Positions 32,264 to 33,079 of a DNA stretch of 33,079 bases are shown here, piece after piece. Position numbers and translations under genes: made by a program. Within the stretch, counting starts at the first letter, position 1. Every line of letters begins with the position of its first letter. Below the pieces are notes generated by a model, which worked only from the letters and a program-made list of their open reading frames with translations, did no database searches and was not told where the DNA came from. Source of the DNA: Halorubrum tebenquichense DSM 14210 (GTDB lineage Archaea; Halobacteriota; Halobacteria; Halobacteriales; Haloferacaceae); NCBI RefSeq assembly GCF_000337415.1, contig NZ_AOJD01000027.1, positions 192,411 to 225,489 of the forward strand. Reading direction: 5' to 3'.

Positions 32264-33025
32264 TTATTGATCATCAAACTCGGCAGCTGCGTCCTCTAGG
32301 AATGAGGCCATTACACTCGACCATTCTCTTCGCTGCGAATCGTAGAATCGTCTGATATCGTTATTTGTATAAAACATATCCTCTGTCTTCGCTAGTGTGA
32401 ATACTATTAAGTCAAGATAAACCTGTAACTCTGGATTCTCAATCTCCGCTTCTTGATACACCTGCCGGTAGAATGGATGCTCGTTGTTTAACGTTACATC
32501 CATTTGAGATCCTTTGTTCTTCATATCATAGAAATTACCACTTCCTAATGTTTCCACTTTTTTGTTAATATACTGGTCCCGTTGGAATTGGTCACGTATT
32601 GACTCAATCCGCTCTTGTTTTTCATCCTCTTTCAGGTCTGATTCTTGTATCTCCTCGATTTTGCGTTGCTTTTCGGATTCCTGTTTTTCAATGTCCTCTT
32701 CTGTGGGAGAATAAGCGCTGGGACGTAGTCGGTCTAGCGCTTTGTTTGCGATCTTTTCTGAGGTAGACTCACGCCCAACGTCATCCTTATTCAACTCTGA
32801 TCTCACGTCCTTACGTTCATCTTGTATTTCATTCCCCAAACTCGTTAGAACGCTTTCTAACCTTTCATCGAGCTTGTCACGGAGATTTGGATCCAGAGAA
32901 AATCGGCTCTTATTTGTTTGGACACCGAACTTTTCGTCTAATTCGGAGGGGAACCTGATTTCGGCTCTGAAATAGTTATACCGATTAGTCTTACGCTCTT
33001 GTGGCGGAGATTGTTGGTGAGTCAT
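32264..33025 (-). CDS. AT-rich gene: protein resembling the C-terminal part of GHKL/Hsp90-like ATPases
   Basis: A 253-aa protein, base composition near 40% GC by eye against well over 60% elsewhere. Residues about 14-55 (NYFRAEIRFPSELDEKFGVQ, then TNKSRFSLDPNLRDKLDERL) resemble the segment following the ATPase and transducer domains of GHKL/MORC-like proteins in defence islands. A long charged coiled coil (about 55-155) follows, then a helical domain (about 170-253). The ATP-binding motifs are absent, so the ATPase may be another gene or was lost. ATG 33025 overlaps the end of an upstream gene (ATGA). The frame is also open upstream to the window edge, so a longer protein is possible. Confidence 0.6.
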   Translation of the reverse strand: MTHQQSPPQERKTNRYNYFRAEIRFPSELDEKFGVQTNKSRFSLDPNLRDKLDERLESVLTSLGNEIQDERKDVRSELNKDDVGRESTSEKIANKALDRLRPSAYSPTEEDIEKQESEKQRKIEEIQESDLKEDEKQERIESIRDQFQRDQYINKKVETLGSGNFYDMKNKGSQMDVTLNNEHPFYRQVYQEAEIENPELQVYLDLIVFTLAKTEDMFYTNNDIRRFYDSQRREWSSVMASFLEDAAAEFDDQ

Positions 33026-33079
33026 AGCGCAGTTTCGAGGATGGTTTTGAGTGCTTCTTTCCCCGGTTTTCGGAACACT
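33022..33079 (-). CDS. C-terminal end of an upstream gene, partial
   Basis: The last 18 codons of an open frame entering from beyond the window, reading VFRKPGKEALKTILETAL and a TGA that overlaps the next ATG by 4 nt. The helical, amphipathic ending and the ATGA overlap fit a co-transcribed partner. It is too short to identify. Confidence 0.4.
   Translation of the reverse strand, partial: VFRKPGKEALKTILETAL

Noticed and set aside
1-33079. CRISPR array, insertion sequence or rRNA
   Set aside because: No regularly spaced repeats, transposase motifs or rRNA signatures were seen on reading both strands.

Overview
The window reads as haloarchaeal chromosome, most like Halorubrum or a close relative. 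It is GC-rich, its proteins are acidic with many Asp and Glu, and many start codons lie about 25-30 nt downstream of a TATA-like box (leaderless style). It also carries a tRNA-Trp(CCA) gene with the large intron characteristic of halophilic archaea. The assignment rests on these features only; no database search was possible.

Positions 1-29150 are mostly core chromosome: superoxide dismutase (cut at the window edge), a pirin, a GNAT acetyltransferase, an SDR epimerase, two small membrane or zinc-ribbon proteins, and a cytochrome oxidase operon (coxB followed by a fused coxA-coxC). Next come a small membrane protein and a cell-surface/RND exporter operon divergent from a TetR regulator, with a palindromic operator between them. 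These are followed by an HD hydrolase, a CDF metal transporter, a DUF2071 protein, glutamate dehydrogenase and a coupled pair of membrane PH-domain proteins. The rest of the core is an acyl-CoA dehydrogenase, a squalene/phytoene synthase, a Hel308-like helicase without the C-terminal domain, a HalX response regulator, IMP dehydrogenase and two haloarchaeal proteins of unknown role.

Positions 29152-29326 are the split tRNA-Trp gene. Its 101-nt intron can be read as a box C/D guide RNA: the two guide segments fall exactly on C34 and U39 of the same tRNA by the N+5 rule. All four boxes are shifted to C forms (GACGA/CCGA instead of GAUGA/CUGA), as if the U-U pair of both kink-turns had become C-C.

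From about 29327 to the end the window looks like an integrated element or island attached to the tRNA-Trp 3' end. The last 22 nt of the tRNA are repeated (21/22) about 100 bp downstream, next to inverted repeats. Then comes a tight run of overlapping small genes (two CxxC proteins, an acidic peptide, a 185-aa protein, a lone winged-helix protein resembling the C-terminus of Orc1/Cdc6), a 106-aa protein and a solitary D12-class adenine methyltransferase. The last 850 bp are sharply AT-richer and hold, on the opposite strand, a protein resembling the C-terminal part of GHKL/Hsp90-like ATPases found in defence islands, preceded by the overlapping end of another gene. No integrase is visible; it would lie outside the window.
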